This document shows positions 8,854-17,374 of a stretch of 64,000 nt of DNA, in pieces. Both the position numbers and the translations under genes were made by a program. Numbering within the stretch: position 1 is the stretch's first letter; every line of letters starts with the position of its first letter. Source of the DNA: Verrucomicrobiia bacterium (GTDB taxonomy: Bacteria; Verrucomicrobiota; Verrucomicrobiia; Verrucomicrobiales; DEV007); assembly GCA_030427505.1 (NCBI GenBank), contig JAUICH010000004.1, positions 62,001 to 126,000 of the forward strand. The letters run 5' to 3'. A model generated the notes under the pieces. The model searched no databases and was not told the DNA's origin. It saw nothing but the letters and a program-made list of their open reading frames with translations.

Positions 8854-9061
8854 TTGTTCACATTGGCTCCCCGGGAAGCCCGCAATCATTTTTCGGAGTG
8901 ACCGTCAACGGTTTTGAGGTGAAATCCGGACATTTTTTGCGTTTTCCACGGGTTATTCACACCTCTCTGGAAACGTTCCACCTTACGTAAGGAACGTAAA
9001 AAGCAGGTTGTTCACGAGTTATTCACAATTTGGGGCGGTACTTTTCCCCAGGTTATTCACA
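8854..9061 (+). promoter_or_regulatory. Cluster of five DnaA-box-like 9-mers
   Basis: Within 208 bp of non-coding DNA the + strand carries TTGTTCACA (8854-8862), TTATTCACA (8953-8961), TTGTTCACG (9008-9016), TTATTCACA (9019-9027) and TTATTCACA (9053-9061). A sixth, TTGTTCACA, lies at 9581-9589. These match the DnaA consensus TTATNCACA at eight or nine positions and all point the same way. The region sits between the alcohol dehydrogenase and icd and has no convincing open reading frame. It could be a replication origin, a DnaA-titrating site, or a DnaA-controlled promoter region for icd. dnaA and dnaN are not in the window. Confidence 0.6.
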
Positions 9062-9111
9062 TTCGCTTCTTCCGGCTTCCCATGGTTCCCCGATGAGGCC
9101 AAAGAGTCGAA

Positions 9112-9146
9112 TGTTCCACCACCTGTTCCACGTCTGACGTGGAACA
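9112..9146. repeat. Split parS-like palindrome with an extra half-site
   Basis: TGTTCCACGT (9124-9133) and ACGTGGAACA (9137-9146) are perfect 10-bp inverted arms separated by CTG. A further TGTTCCACC lies at 9112-9120. The arms equal the halves of the conserved chromosomal parS site (TGTTYCAC plus GTGRAACA), but the centre is 7 bp longer than in a true parS. It may bind ParB weakly, bind another dimeric regulator, or be a degenerated site. Confidence 0.5.
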
Positions 9147-9150
9147 ATGG

Positions 9151-9171
9151 AATCTAGAATGACTCTAGATT
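9151..9171. repeat. Perfect 8-bp inverted repeat around TCTAGA
   Basis: AATCTAGA (9151-9158) and TCTAGATT (9164-9171) form a perfect inverted repeat with a 5-bp spacer, starting 4 bp after the parS-like palindrome. The size and spacing are typical of a dimeric regulator operator. No binding protein can be named. Confidence 0.5.
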
Positions 9172-9310
9172 GAGGCCGGTCATTTCTCCGGAAACTGGAT
9201 TCCGCTCCGATGTAGAAAACAGACCGCGCTAAAGGGTTCGCCTGGCTCCTTCGGGGTTAAGGATAGGTATTTTGGAGACGCTCACGCCCATTGAATCCTC
9301 ATAAGGCGCT

Positions 9311-9343
9311 CTTTTTAAATGTGTTGCGATACATTTTAAATTC
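9311..9343. other. AT-rich imperfect palindrome in the 8.8-9.7 kb gap
   Basis: TTTAAATGT (9314-9322) and ACATTTTAAA (9331-9340) are near-perfect inverted arms in the most AT-rich part of a GC-rich gap. It could serve as a DNA-unwinding segment if the neighbouring boxes form an origin, or as promoter DNA for icd. The rest of the gap (9344-9580) shows nothing I can name. Confidence 0.35.
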
Positions 9344-9660
9344 CTTGGCAATTCAGATTCCCCAAGGAAAAAATGGATGCATTCTGTCGCGGCATCGGTA
9401 GGTTGCCCCTCCTTTCGGCGCGGCCCCTGCTGTCAGTCTAGCCTCGCCAGCAGGTGGCGTCCGGAGGGAGACCTCCCACGGAAGGAGAATGCGTAAGACA
9501 TTGCCCGGCCCTCGCCCAGGCGGCTCTTCAGGCATTTACTGGCAATTTTTACGACAAGAGAAAGGACCGATTCCAAAAAGTTGTTCACATTTAGCCCCGA
9601 ACACCTCTCGACCTTTTTCATTCCAAAAGAAGATCAACCTAAGTAACCGCACCTAAGCTA

Positions 9661-10938
9661 ATGCCCTACGAGAACATCACTCCGCCCGAAGGCGGTAAGG
9701 TCAGCATCGACGCTGACGGTAAACTTCAAGTCCCGGACAATCCGGTCATCCCTTTCATCGAAGGTGACGGCACCGGACCGGACATTTGGCGCGCTTCCCA
9801 GCTCGTTTTCGACGCCGCGGTGGAAAAGGCCTACGGCGGCGCGAAGAAGATCGTGTGGTTCGAGGTTTACGCCGGAGAGAAGTCTTTCAATAAGTTCAAA
9901 GACGGGGTGGATGACCTGGCCAAGGCCTGGCTGCCGGACGACACCCTGAACGCTTTCCGCGAATACCTGGTGGGCATCAAAGGCCCCCTCACCACCCCAG
10001 TCGGTGGCGGCATCCGCTCCCTGAACGTGGCCCTGCGCCAGATCCTGGATCTGTATGTCTGCCTGCGGCCGGTCCGCTGGTTTGAAGGCGTGCCCAGCCC
10101 CGTGAAGCGGCCCGATCTGACGGACATGGTTATTTTCCGTGAAAACTCGGAAGACATCTACGCCGGTATCGAATTTCAGCAGGGTGAAGAGGACACGGAA
10201 AAGTTCCTGAAACTGTTTGAAGAGAACTTCCCGGCCCGTTACGCCAAGATCCGTTTCCCCAGCAGCACCGGCATCGGCATCAAACCCGCCTCCAAGGAAG
10301 GCACGGAGCGCCTGGTGCGCGCGGCGGTGGAATACACCATCGCGAACAAGCGCAACAGCCTGACTTTGGTGCACAAGGGCAACATCATGAAATTCACGGA
10401 AGGCGCCTTCCGCGACTGGGGTTACGGCCTCACGAAAAACGAATACGGCGCTCAGGACCTGGATGGCGGCCCCTGGCAGACTTTTGAGAAGGACGGCCAC
10501 ACCGTGACGGTGAAAGACGTCATCGCCGACGCCTTCCTCCAGCAGATCCTGACCCGCCCCGCCGAATACGACGTGGTGGCGACGATGAACCTGAACGGCG
10601 ACTACATCTCCGACGCTCTGGCGGCCTGCGTGGGCGGGATCGGCATCGCCCCCGGCGGCAACATCAACTATGCTACCGGTCACGCCATCTTTGAAGCGAC
10701 CCACGGCACGGCGCCGAAGTACGCCGACCTGGACAAAGTGAACCCCGGTTCCGTCATCCTGTCCGGCGAAATGATGCTGCGCCACCTGGGCTGGACGGAA
10801 GCCGCCGACCTGATCCTCAAAGGCATGGACGGCGCCATCGGCAGCAAGAAAGTCACCTACGACTTCGCCCGCCAGATGGAAGGCGCCACGGAGATCAAGT
10901 GCTCCGAGTTCGGCCAGAACATCGTGGACCACATGTAA
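9661..10938 (+). CDS. icd: NADP-dependent isocitrate dehydrogenase
   Basis: A 425-residue enzyme of the E. coli ICD type, converting isocitrate to 2-oxoglutarate and CO2 in the TCA cycle with reduction of NADP. The fold starts [16 protein letters not shown]. The isocitrate loop [13 protein letters not shown] holds the serine that is phosphorylated in enterobacteria. [28 protein letters not shown] and [20 protein letters not shown] are further family blocks, and the length is normal. ATG is at 9661, and a strong terminator follows 50 bp after the stop. The long upstream gap with DnaA-box-like sites may carry its promoter. No aceK is seen. Confidence 0.97.
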   Translation: MPYENITPPEGGKVSIDADGKLQVPDNPVIPFIEGDGTGPDIWRASQLVFDAAVEKAYGGAKKIVWFEVYAGEKSFNKFKDGVDDLAKAWLPDDTLNAFREYLVGIKGPLTTPVGGGIRSLNVALRQILDLYVCLRPVRWFEGVPSPVKRPDLTDMVIFRENSEDIYAGIEFQQGEEDTEKFLKLFEENFPARYAKIRFPSSTGIGIKPASKEGTERLVRAAVEYTIANKRNSLTLVHKGNIMKFTEGAFRDWGYGLTKNEYGAQDLDGGPWQTFEKDGHTVTVKDVIADAFLQQILTRPAEYDVVATMNLNGDYISDALAACVGGIGIAPGGNINYATGHAIFEATHGTAPKYADLDKVNPGSVILSGEMMLRHLGWTEAADLILKGMDGAIGSKKVTYDFARQMEGATEIKCSEFGQNIVDHM

Positions 10939-10988
10939 GGCGCGACGCCGTCTTACAGTTCAACTTTTCCGACCTTCGGAAAAACAGG

Positions 10989-11024
10989 AACCCGGACCGT
11001 TCGCGGTCCGGGTTTTTTGTTTTC
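10989..11024 (+). terminator. Rho-independent terminator of icd
   Basis: AACCCGGACCG (10989-10999), a TTCG tetraloop and CGGTCCGGGTT are followed by TTTT and a second short T-run. This is an 11-bp perfect stem with a classic tail. The remainder of the gap to 11263 contains another GC-rich imperfect inverted repeat near 11050-11095 and no supported gene. Confidence 0.95.
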
Positions 11025-11263
11025 AGGGAGGCGGAGGCGCTACGTCGCGAAAGGTGGTCCTCGACCTCCGGGCGGGGAACTCGCGAGCCGGGCGGACGAT
11101 CCAAAGCGGCACTCGATTTACTCCTGAAAGGAACGAAAGGGCTCCGGAGGAGTCGGTCATCAGGTCCAAATCAGGATATCAAGCCACCTCTCACTACTTT
11201 CGAGAATATGCCTGTCCGGCTCGGACCTCGGAGATCGCACGCCACCTTTCAGCTTCGGGGAAA

Positions 11264-11617
11264 CTATTCGACTTCCATCAAGTCTATCTTCCACGGGGCT
11301 TCTGAAAGGGGCACGATAAACTCCTCGATTTCGATCCGGGAAGACTCGAAGGCTTGAAGAATTTCGCCAATGTCTTTTTCCTGGAGTTTCATCGAAGATT
11401 CAAGACTGGCCTTCGACACGCTTTGAGAGGCGAGATATTTAGTTAGCTTAACCGGATCTTGAAAGACTTTGCCACCCGCCGAGAACGTGGCATTCGCGCC
11501 CTCTCCCAGAAAAAGAAGGACTTCCTCCTCATTCTCGCCGCGGCCACAGCCAGCCGTGAACGCACAGACGGCAGCCAAAAGCAGAGCGAACGCCTTGTGT
11601 CTGAAGCAAAGTCCCAT
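11264..11617 (-). CDS. Small lipoprotein, function unknown
   Basis: The ATG at 11615-11617 gives a 117-residue protein with a signal segment FRHKAFALLLAAVCAFTAGC ending in a lipobox (FTAGC). An upstream in-frame ATG at 11653 would add 12 residues before the signal and overlap glpK, so it is rejected. The mature part is acidic and helical (EKDIGEILQAFESSRIEIEEF) with no recognised domain. It lies 16 bp after glpK on the same strand and may be read from the same transcript. Confidence 0.65.
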   Translation of the reverse strand: MGLCFRHKAFALLLAAVCAFTAGCGRGENEEEVLLFLGEGANATFSAGGKVFQDPVKLTKYLASQSVSKASLESSMKLQEKDIGEILQAFESSRIEIEEFIVPLSEAPWKIDLMEVE

Positions 11618-11633
11618 GAAGCCGGACTCTACC

Positions 11634-13127
11634 TCAGGACTCCGCCCAATCACGGGATCTTTCCACCGAACGCTTCCACTGTTTCAGCAAACGCGCGGCG
11701 TCTTCGGGGTTCATGCCGGGCTCGAAACGCGCATCCACGCCCCAGTGGGTGGCGAGTTCTTCTTTGCTCGCCCAGAATCCGGTTGCCAAACCGGCCAGGT
11801 AAGCCGCACCCAAAGCGGTCGTTTCGGACACCTCGGGCCGGACCACCGGGGCGCCCAGGATGTCGCTTTGGAACTGCATGAGCAGTTCGTTCAGCGTGGC
11901 GCCGCCATCCACGCGAAGTTCTTTCAGCTGAATACCGGAGTCCGCCTCCATGGCTTGAAGAAGTTCCAGGCTCTGGAAGGCGATCGATTCCAGGGCGGCG
12001 CGGGCGAGGTGGCCCTTGTTGCTCCCCCGGGTCAGGCCCACCACGGTGCCCCGCGCATAAGAATCCCAGTAGGGCGCGCCCAAGCCAGAAAACGCGGGGA
12101 CAAAGTAAACTTCTCCGTTGTCCTCCACCGTCTTGGCGAGGGCTTCTATCTCGGAAGATTCCTGGATGATACCCAGTTGATCCCGCAGCCACTGCACGAC
12201 CGCACCAGCGATGAAAACGCTGCCTTCCAGGGCATACTCCACTTCGTCACCGATCTTCCAGGCCAGCGTGGTCAGAAGTTGGTTCTTCGACTTCACAGGC
12301 TCGCTGCCGGTGTTCATCAGGAGGAAACAACCGGTGCCGTAGGTGTTCTTCGCCATGCCTTTTTCGTAACAGGCCTGACCAAAGAGCGCGGCCTGCTGAT
12401 CTCCGGCAATGCCGCCTATGCGGATGGGCTCTCCGAACAGATCTGGAGAGGTTTCTCCATACACTTCGCTGCTGGCCCGCACTTCGGGAAGCAGGCTGGC
12501 GGGCACGTTCAGCAGATCGAGGAGCTCTGGGTCCCACTCCAGCGTGCGCAGGTTAAAAAGCATGGTGCGGCTGGCGTTGCTGACATCGGTCAGGTGCAGC
12601 TTGCCGCCCGTCAGCTTCCAGACCAGCCAGGTATCGATGGTGCCGAAGGCGAGTTCGCCCGCTTCGGCACGGTCCCGGGCGCCCTCTACGTGGTCCAAGA
12701 GCCAGCGGGCTTTCGTTCCGGAAAAGTAGGGGTCCACCACGAGACCGGTCTTTTCCTGGATGAGGTCCGCCTTTCCGGCATCCCTCAGCTCCCGGCAGAA
12801 CGCGGCGGTCCGCCGGTCCTGCCAGACGATGGCATTCCCAATAGGCTCACCCGTCTTCCGGTCCCAGATGACAGTGGTTTCCCGCTGGTTCGTAATGCCG
12901 ATGCCGGCCACGTCTCCGGGCGCGGCGCCCACTTTCTCCAGGGCCTCGCGGGCCACGGAAAGTTGGGATTCCCAGATGGCCATGGCGTTGTGCTCCACCC
13001 AGCCCGGCCGGGGAAAGATCTGCTCGTACTCCTGCTGCGCCACGGCGCGGATCTTCGCCGCGTGATCGAACAGGATTGCCCGGGAACTCGTAGTCCCCTG
13101 GTCCAATGCCAGGATGTAGTCCGCCAT
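11634..13127 (-). CDS. glpK: Glycerol kinase
   Basis: A 497-residue FGGY-family kinase that phosphorylates glycerol to glycerol-3-phosphate with ATP. The N terminus [18 protein letters not shown] is diagnostic. [49 protein letters not shown] and [22 protein letters not shown] match glycerol kinases closely, and the length is typical. No glpF transporter or glpD dehydrogenase is adjacent. A small lipoprotein gene follows immediately. Confidence 0.97.
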   Translation of the reverse strand: MADYILALDQGTTSSRAILFDHAAKIRAVAQQEYEQIFPRPGWVEHNAMAIWESQLSVAREALEKVGAAPGDVAGIGITNQRETTVIWDRKTGEPIGNAIVWQDRRTAAFCRELRDAGKADLIQEKTGLVVDPYFSGTKARWLLDHVEGARDRAEAGELAFGTIDTWLVWKLTGGKLHLTDVSNASRTMLFNLRTLEWDPELLDLLNVPASLLPEVRASSEVYGETSPDLFGEPIRIGGIAGDQQAALFGQACYEKGMAKNTYGTGCFLLMNTGSEPVKSKNQLLTTLAWKIGDEVEYALEGSVFIAGAVVQWLRDQLGIIQESSEIEALAKTVEDNGEVYFVPAFSGLGAPYWDSYARGTVVGLTRGSNKGHLARAALESIAFQSLELLQAMEADSGIQLKELRVDGGATLNELLMQFQSDILGAPVVRPEVSETTALGAAYLAGLATGFWASKEELATHWGVDARFEPGMNPEDAARLLKQWKRSVERSRDWAES

Positions 13128-13202
13128 GGGAAAAGGAAACCAGAAGGCACGCGCGATAGAAAGGAGAACCTTTCCAGGCCCGCGCCGCTCTGTTGGCAGA
13201 AA

Positions 13203-13742
13203 TCAGGCTCCCTCTTCGACCAGCTTCTTCAAGTTGGCCAGGCCCTTTTCGTAGTCGCCCCCCAGCATGCTGTCCATGAGCAGGCCGAAGAAGCGTCCGA
13301 TGGGGTTGTAGCCGTAGTCGGTATCGAACTCCCAGGTCACTTCCGTGCTTCCGCCACCGCCGGCGGGTTCCAGGAGAATGGCGGCCTGAGCCGTGCCCAT
13401 GCTTCCGAAATCCAGGTCCGTCGCCACTTTCTCGTTCGGTTCACTTTCGACGATGGTCTGGCTGCCCTCGCCCATCTCCTCACTCTTCCATTTCGAAATG
13501 GCGCCAACACCGGCCTCTGGCCCTTCGTAGGTCACCTCCATGTCCGGGTCTTTCTCGGCCCAGGGAGACCACTCGTTCGATTTCTTGAGGTTGTTGACGT
13601 AGGGAAAGATCTGTTCCGGAGTGGCGGCAATGGTGGTGGAGCGCTCCACGTGCACTTCACGAGGCGCGACGGTCAGTAGAAGGGCCACGCCGATTGCCAA
13701 CAGGACAATGAGGGCCAGAAGGATACGAAGGAGGATTTTCAT
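13203..13742 (-). CDS. SRPBCC (polyketide cyclase-like) family membrane-anchored protein
   Basis: The ATG at 13740-13742 gives 179 residues. An N-terminal hydrophobic helix (ILLRILLALIVLLAIGVALLL) is followed by a START/SRPBCC-type domain beginning VHVERSTTIAATPEQIFPYV, with NEWSPWAEKDP and a C-terminal helix (DYEKGLANLKKLVEEG). Proteins of this fold bind hydrophobic ligands in a deep cavity, but the ligand here is unknown. The anchor would place the domain in the periplasm. It is upstream of glpK on the same strand, with a 75-bp gap. Confidence 0.85.
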   Translation of the reverse strand: MKILLRILLALIVLLAIGVALLLTVAPREVHVERSTTIAATPEQIFPYVNNLKKSNEWSPWAEKDPDMEVTYEGPEAGVGAISKWKSEEMGEGSQTIVESEPNEKVATDLDFGSMGTAQAAILLEPAGGGGSTEVTWEFDTDYGYNPIGRFFGLLMDSMLGGDYEKGLANLKKLVEEGA

Positions 13743-13828
13743 ACTTGGGCGGACGCTACACCAAGCCCGCACCCTCTGGCAAGCGTGCTCACCAAAGCTA
13801 AATCGTCACAATCGGATGAAGGGAATGG

Positions 13829-13857
13829 CCGCAGAAAGGGCGCAAGAAGCGCAAAAA
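13829..13857 (-). repeat. Interspersed GCG-rich repeat, copy 1 (inverted)
   Basis: This segment (GCCGCAGAAAGGGCGC then AAGAAGCGCAAA) is the near reverse complement of the segment at 13955-13985, with about 5 mismatches in 27. A third relative lies at 22930-22965. The first two flank about 95 bp of non-coding DNA between the SRPBCC gene and the isomerase gene. Confidence 0.5.
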
Positions 13858-13954
13858 TGAACCCTGGAAGGAGCCGGCCAGCCTCTCAAAGGCAAAGCGT
13901 CCGCGCTCCATTCGCGCCCCCAAGCCACCAAGTGTTCCGAACCCCAGAGACACC

Positions 13955-13985
13955 TTTGCGCCTCTTGCGTCTTTTTGCGGCTATT
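13955..13985 (+). repeat. Interspersed GCG-rich repeat, copy 2
   Basis: TTTGCGCCTCTTGCGTC, followed by TTTTTGCGGCTATTCC, overlaps the stop codon region of the neighbouring isomerase gene. It matches the copy at 22930-22965 in the same orientation, including the GCGGCTRTTCC-type end. Confidence 0.5.
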
Positions 13986-15126
13986 CCATCTCGGCCACTT
14001 CCTTGTGCTCCGGAAACAGGTCCAGAATCCCCTCTTCACTCGCCTCGCAAACGCCGCGCTCGGTAATGAGACCGGTCACTAGCCGGGAAGGGGTGACGTC
14101 GAAGGCGAAGTTCGCGGCTGAGGTATCTTCCGGGGTGAGACGGATGGTTGTCTCATTCACATTCCCCTCAGCCTCAATGGGAAGACCACTTATTTCCGTA
14201 ACTTCCGTAGCGTCTCGTTGCTCGATGGGAATCTCTTTTACCCCATCCCGGATCGCCCAATCGATGGTGGACGAGGGTAACGCGACGTAAAACGGCACCC
14301 CGTTGTCTTTCGCGGCCAACGCTTTCAGGTAGGTGCCGATCTTGTTCGCCACGTCGCCCGCGCGAGTGGTGCGGTCCGTGCCGGTGATGACCAGATCGAC
14401 CATGCCATGCTGCATGAGGTGGCCTCCCACGTTGTCCGCAATGACGGTGTGGAGCACGCCGTGGCCGCCGAGTTCCCAAGCGGTGAGACGAGCCCCCTGG
14501 TTCCGTGGGCGGGTCTCATCCACCCAGACGTGGATGGGAATGCCCGCGTCATGGGCCGCGTAGATGGGCGCGGTGGCGGAGCCAAAATCCACGAAGGCCA
14601 GCCAGCCAGCGTTGCAATGGGTCAGCACGTTCACCGGCTCGCCGGGGGCCTTGGTAGCGGCAATGGCTTCGATGAGTTTCAGGCCATGTTCGCCGATCCG
14701 GCGGCACCAGTCCGCGTCTTCGTCCGCGATGGCCAGAGCCGTTTCTTTCGCCACGAGAATTTGTTCTTCCACGTCACCGTCCGTTCCCAAAATGGCGGCC
14801 AACTGCCGGTCCACCGCCCATTTCAGATTCACCGCCGTGGGGCGGGTTTCGACCAGTTGCTTCGCCTTCGTTTCCAGAGCCTCTTTGAAATCCGGCGCAT
14901 TCGCCGCTTCCAGCGCCGCCACATACATGCCGTAACCGGCGGTGCCTCCGATGCAGCCGGCTCCGCGCACATGCATATCACGAATGGCCGTGGCCACGGC
15001 TTCCACCGTGGGCAGGTCCTCGATCTCGAATTCGAAAGGCAGCTTCCGCTGATCGATGATCTGTACCACGCGGCCGTCTTCTTCAGACAACCACACCGTC
15101 CGGTAGCGCTGGCCGTTTACCATCAT
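13981..15126 (-). CDS. mtnA: S-methyl-5-thioribose-1-phosphate isomerase-like protein
   Basis: A 381-residue member of the eIF2B-related MtnA family, which converts a 1-phospho-aldose to a 1-phospho-ketose in methionine salvage. The catalytic Cys lies in LTHCNAGWLA and the catalytic Asp in TGTDRTTRAGDVANKIGTY. VDETRPRNQGARLTAWEL and VPFYVALPSSTIDW are further family blocks. Compared with common MtnA sequences the substrate loop is altered (VRGAGCIGGTAGYG instead of VRGAPAIG) and GADRIA is GTDRTT, so a related pentose phosphate is possible. No other methionine-salvage genes are present. The second of two adjacent ATGs is an equally good start. Confidence 0.85.
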   Translation of the reverse strand: MMVNGQRYRTVWLSEEDGRVVQIIDQRKLPFEFEIEDLPTVEAVATAIRDMHVRGAGCIGGTAGYGMYVAALEAANAPDFKEALETKAKQLVETRPTAVNLKWAVDRQLAAILGTDGDVEEQILVAKETALAIADEDADWCRRIGEHGLKLIEAIAATKAPGEPVNVLTHCNAGWLAFVDFGSATAPIYAAHDAGIPIHVWVDETRPRNQGARLTAWELGGHGVLHTVIADNVGGHLMQHGMVDLVITGTDRTTRAGDVANKIGTYLKALAAKDNGVPFYVALPSSTIDWAIRDGVKEIPIEQRDATEVTEISGLPIEAEGNVNETTIRLTPEDTSAANFAFDVTPSRLVTGLITERGVCEASEEGILDLFPEHKEVAEME

Positions 15127-15293
15127 AGCGCCGGAACCCTATGCCAATGCTTCCGCCTTCTCTACCCGCAATCCACGGGATTACTTTCCGCCAGGAAACT
15201 TCGTGTGAAACGAAACCGGCACAGGAGCCGCCAACCCGCGCTTGTCATCTCCAAAGGTCCGGCTTAAACAGGCTTTCCATCCCCTTTTTCGCC

Positions 15294-15848
15294 ATGACGC
15301 CATCTTCCCCTACTCTTTCCTTTCGTGGATCTCGTTGCGCCTTCGGGTTGCTGGCGCTGCTCGGCTTCTTCCTGTCTCCAGTAGCCGTCCGGTACTCCAT
15401 CGCGGAAGAAACCAATGGCTGGCCTTTCCAGACCTACACGAGCGTCAAAGGCTACTGCTACGACTACACGCAGGAAGATACCCCCACCTTCATGCCGGAG
15501 GGCCGCTTTCACGAGGGGCTCATCACTCCGGCGGGCGTCCGCCTTTCCGGCGCCCAGGCCGAGGATCTCATGAACGCCATCACCGGCAGCCACCCCGCGC
15601 TGGACGACATGTCCTGCTACCGGCCACACCATGCCTTTGTCTTTTACAATGAGAAGGACGAACCCGTGGGCGTGGTGGAGGTGTGTTTCGCGTGCAGCAC
15701 CTTCCGCTCCTATCCGGAAGAAGGCCTGGCCCGGCGCTGGGACCTGAAGGCCATCAAGGCACTTTGCCATGACTTGGCGTTGCCCCTGCATGGAGACAAC
15801 GCTGGTTACACGGCGGAGTGGCGGAAGGCGAAAGGAAAGCGGCCTTAG
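15294..15848 (+). CDS. Exported protein with CFAC motif, uncharacterised family
   Basis: A 184-residue protein from the ATG at 15294. A signal peptide (SRCAFGLLALLGFFLSPVAV) is followed by a domain with MSCYRPHHAFVFYNEKDEPVGVVEVCFAC. The pattern of Cys-Tyr-x-Pro-x-His, a beta hairpin and C-F-x-C recurs in uncharacterised secreted proteins of several phyla. The cysteines and histidine could bind a metal, but that is only a guess. An upstream in-frame ATG at 15141 adds 51 residues without a signal and is less likely. It is divergent from the isomerase gene and convergent with the sulfatase at 15897. Confidence 0.7.
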   Translation: MTPSSPTLSFRGSRCAFGLLALLGFFLSPVAVRYSIAEETNGWPFQTYTSVKGYCYDYTQEDTPTFMPEGRFHEGLITPAGVRLSGAQAEDLMNAITGSHPALDDMSCYRPHHAFVFYNEKDEPVGVVEVCFACSTFRSYPEEGLARRWDLKAIKALCHDLALPLHGDNAGYTAEWRKAKGKRP

Positions 15849-15896
15849 GCTTCTCAAGCGCCTTCCCCTGGCACAGGAAATCAAGCAGATGCTATT

Positions 15897-17369
15897 TTAC
15901 TTTTCCCCGTATTTCACCCGGGCCGCTTCCACCTCGGCGTTCATGGCATCGTAGAGCTTCTGTAGCCGCTCCACGACGTCGGGGCGCTCGGCTGAGAGAT
16001 CGACTTGCTCCTGCGGGTCCGCTTCCAGGTCGAAGAGGAGTCCGGCCTTGCTTTTCACGCCATTCGGGTTGCCGGGAAATTGCTCGGGCCGGGCCTGTTC
16101 GTATGGAGCCAGAATGGTCACGCCGTCCGGGGCCCGCGGGTCCACCCAGTCCGGGCCGAAGCGCTCGTACGGGGTGCGGGGCTCTTTGACGTGCAGCTTC
16201 CACCGGCCACTGCGCACGGTAGCCAGTTGATTGCCGCCCAGGCAGAACAAGGCTTCGTGCGGCGAGCCCAGGCCTTCACCGGTAAGGAGCTTCCACAGGC
16301 TGAGGCCGTCAAACTTGTGGCCTTCTGGCTCCGTGACTCCCGCCAGTTCGCACAGGGTGGGCATGACGTCGATGGTGCTGCACGGGGCGCCGGACTCCTG
16401 CCCGGCCGGAATTTTCCCGGGCCAACGGGCAATGAAGGGGATCTTATAGCCGCCATCCCAGGTGCTGGCTTTCATGCCGCGCAGGCCGCCCGTGCTGCCC
16501 CCAAACCACGGTCCATTGTCTGAGGTAAAGATAACCAGCGTATTTTCCTCCAGCCCGCTCTCTTTGACTTTTTTCAACACCTCCCCCACGGACCAATCGA
16601 GTTCGCTGAGGACGTCGGCATAGAGATCCTCCCGCGTTTCGGGCGTATAGAAGTCCGGGGACACGGCCAGCGGCTTGTGCGGCATGGCATGGGGCAGGTA
16701 GAGGAGGAAGGGCTCTTCCCTGTGCCGCTCGATGAAGTCAATGGCCCGCTCCGTATAGCGGCGGGTGATGGTGGCCTGAACCACGGGGTATTCCACCACG
16801 GTTTCGTTTTCCCAGAGTTCCACGGGCCGCATGTCGTTGGAATAGAGGATGCCGAAATACTCGTCGAATCCATGCTTGCGCGGGTAGAACCGTGGCTTGT
16901 GACCCAGGTGCCACTTGCCGATCATGCAGGTGGCGTAGCCTTCGGTCTTCAGCGCTTCGGGAAGGAGCCAGGCTTCGTCCGGGATGCCGCGGTCATCGAT
17001 GCCGCTGTTCGGCGGGCCATCCGGCGCGGGGTTCGAAAACATCCCGGACCGGAAGTGGTACTGCCCCGTCAGCAGCGAGGTCCGGGACGGCGCGCAGGCG
17101 GGAAAGGTGGTGTAGAAGTCCGTCAGGCGAATCCCCTCCTCCGCCATCCGGTTCAGGTTCGGCGTTTTGAAAACCGTGCTGCCGTAGCACCCCAGGTCTC
17201 CGTAGCCCAAGTCATCGGCAAAGATAACGATGAAGTTGGGCTTCTCCGCGGCCAAAGCAGCGCCACCAAGGCCAATCCCGAGGATTGTGACAAACACTCC
17301 GAGATACGCCGCCAAAGCCGGGCCGGCTTTGAATCTCCGATCGCCACATTTAAAGGAAAGCTTACTCAT
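15897..17369 (-). CDS. Exported arylsulfatase A-like sulfatase
   Basis: A 490-residue sulfatase with an N-terminal signal/anchor (about residues 18-41, GVFVTILGIGLGGAALA). NFIVIFADDLGYGDLG carries the metal-binding Asp pair. The formylglycine motif is CAPSRTSLLTG with Cys92, followed by GKWHLGH (catalytic Lys/His) and IFTSDNGPW (Asp/Asn metal ligands). This is the arylsulfatase A-like type, different from the iduronate-like enzyme at 6170. The DUF1080 gene lies only 5 bp upstream on the same strand, so both are probably on one transcript acting on an extracellular sulfated glycan. Confidence 0.95.
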   Translation of the reverse strand: MSKLSFKCGDRRFKAGPALAAYLGVFVTILGIGLGGAALAAEKPNFIVIFADDLGYGDLGCYGSTVFKTPNLNRMAEEGIRLTDFYTTFPACAPSRTSLLTGQYHFRSGMFSNPAPDGPPNSGIDDRGIPDEAWLLPEALKTEGYATCMIGKWHLGHKPRFYPRKHGFDEYFGILYSNDMRPVELWENETVVEYPVVQATITRRYTERAIDFIERHREEPFLLYLPHAMPHKPLAVSPDFYTPETREDLYADVLSELDWSVGEVLKKVKESGLEENTLVIFTSDNGPWFGGSTGGLRGMKASTWDGGYKIPFIARWPGKIPAGQESGAPCSTIDVMPTLCELAGVTEPEGHKFDGLSLWKLLTGEGLGSPHEALFCLGGNQLATVRSGRWKLHVKEPRTPYERFGPDWVDPRAPDGVTILAPYEQARPEQFPGNPNGVKSKAGLLFDLEADPQEQVDLSAERPDVVERLQKLYDAMNAEVEAARVKYGEK

Positions 17370-17374
17370 ATTCG

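Noticed and set aside
10939-11263. Small protein gene downstream of icd
   Set aside because: Open frames here run through the strong terminator hairpin and a GC-rich inverted repeat and have no ribosome binding site or homology.
11469-13679. 736-codon open frame antisense to glpK and neighbours
   Set aside because: It crosses real genes and an intergenic region on the other strand and shows no recognisable domain.
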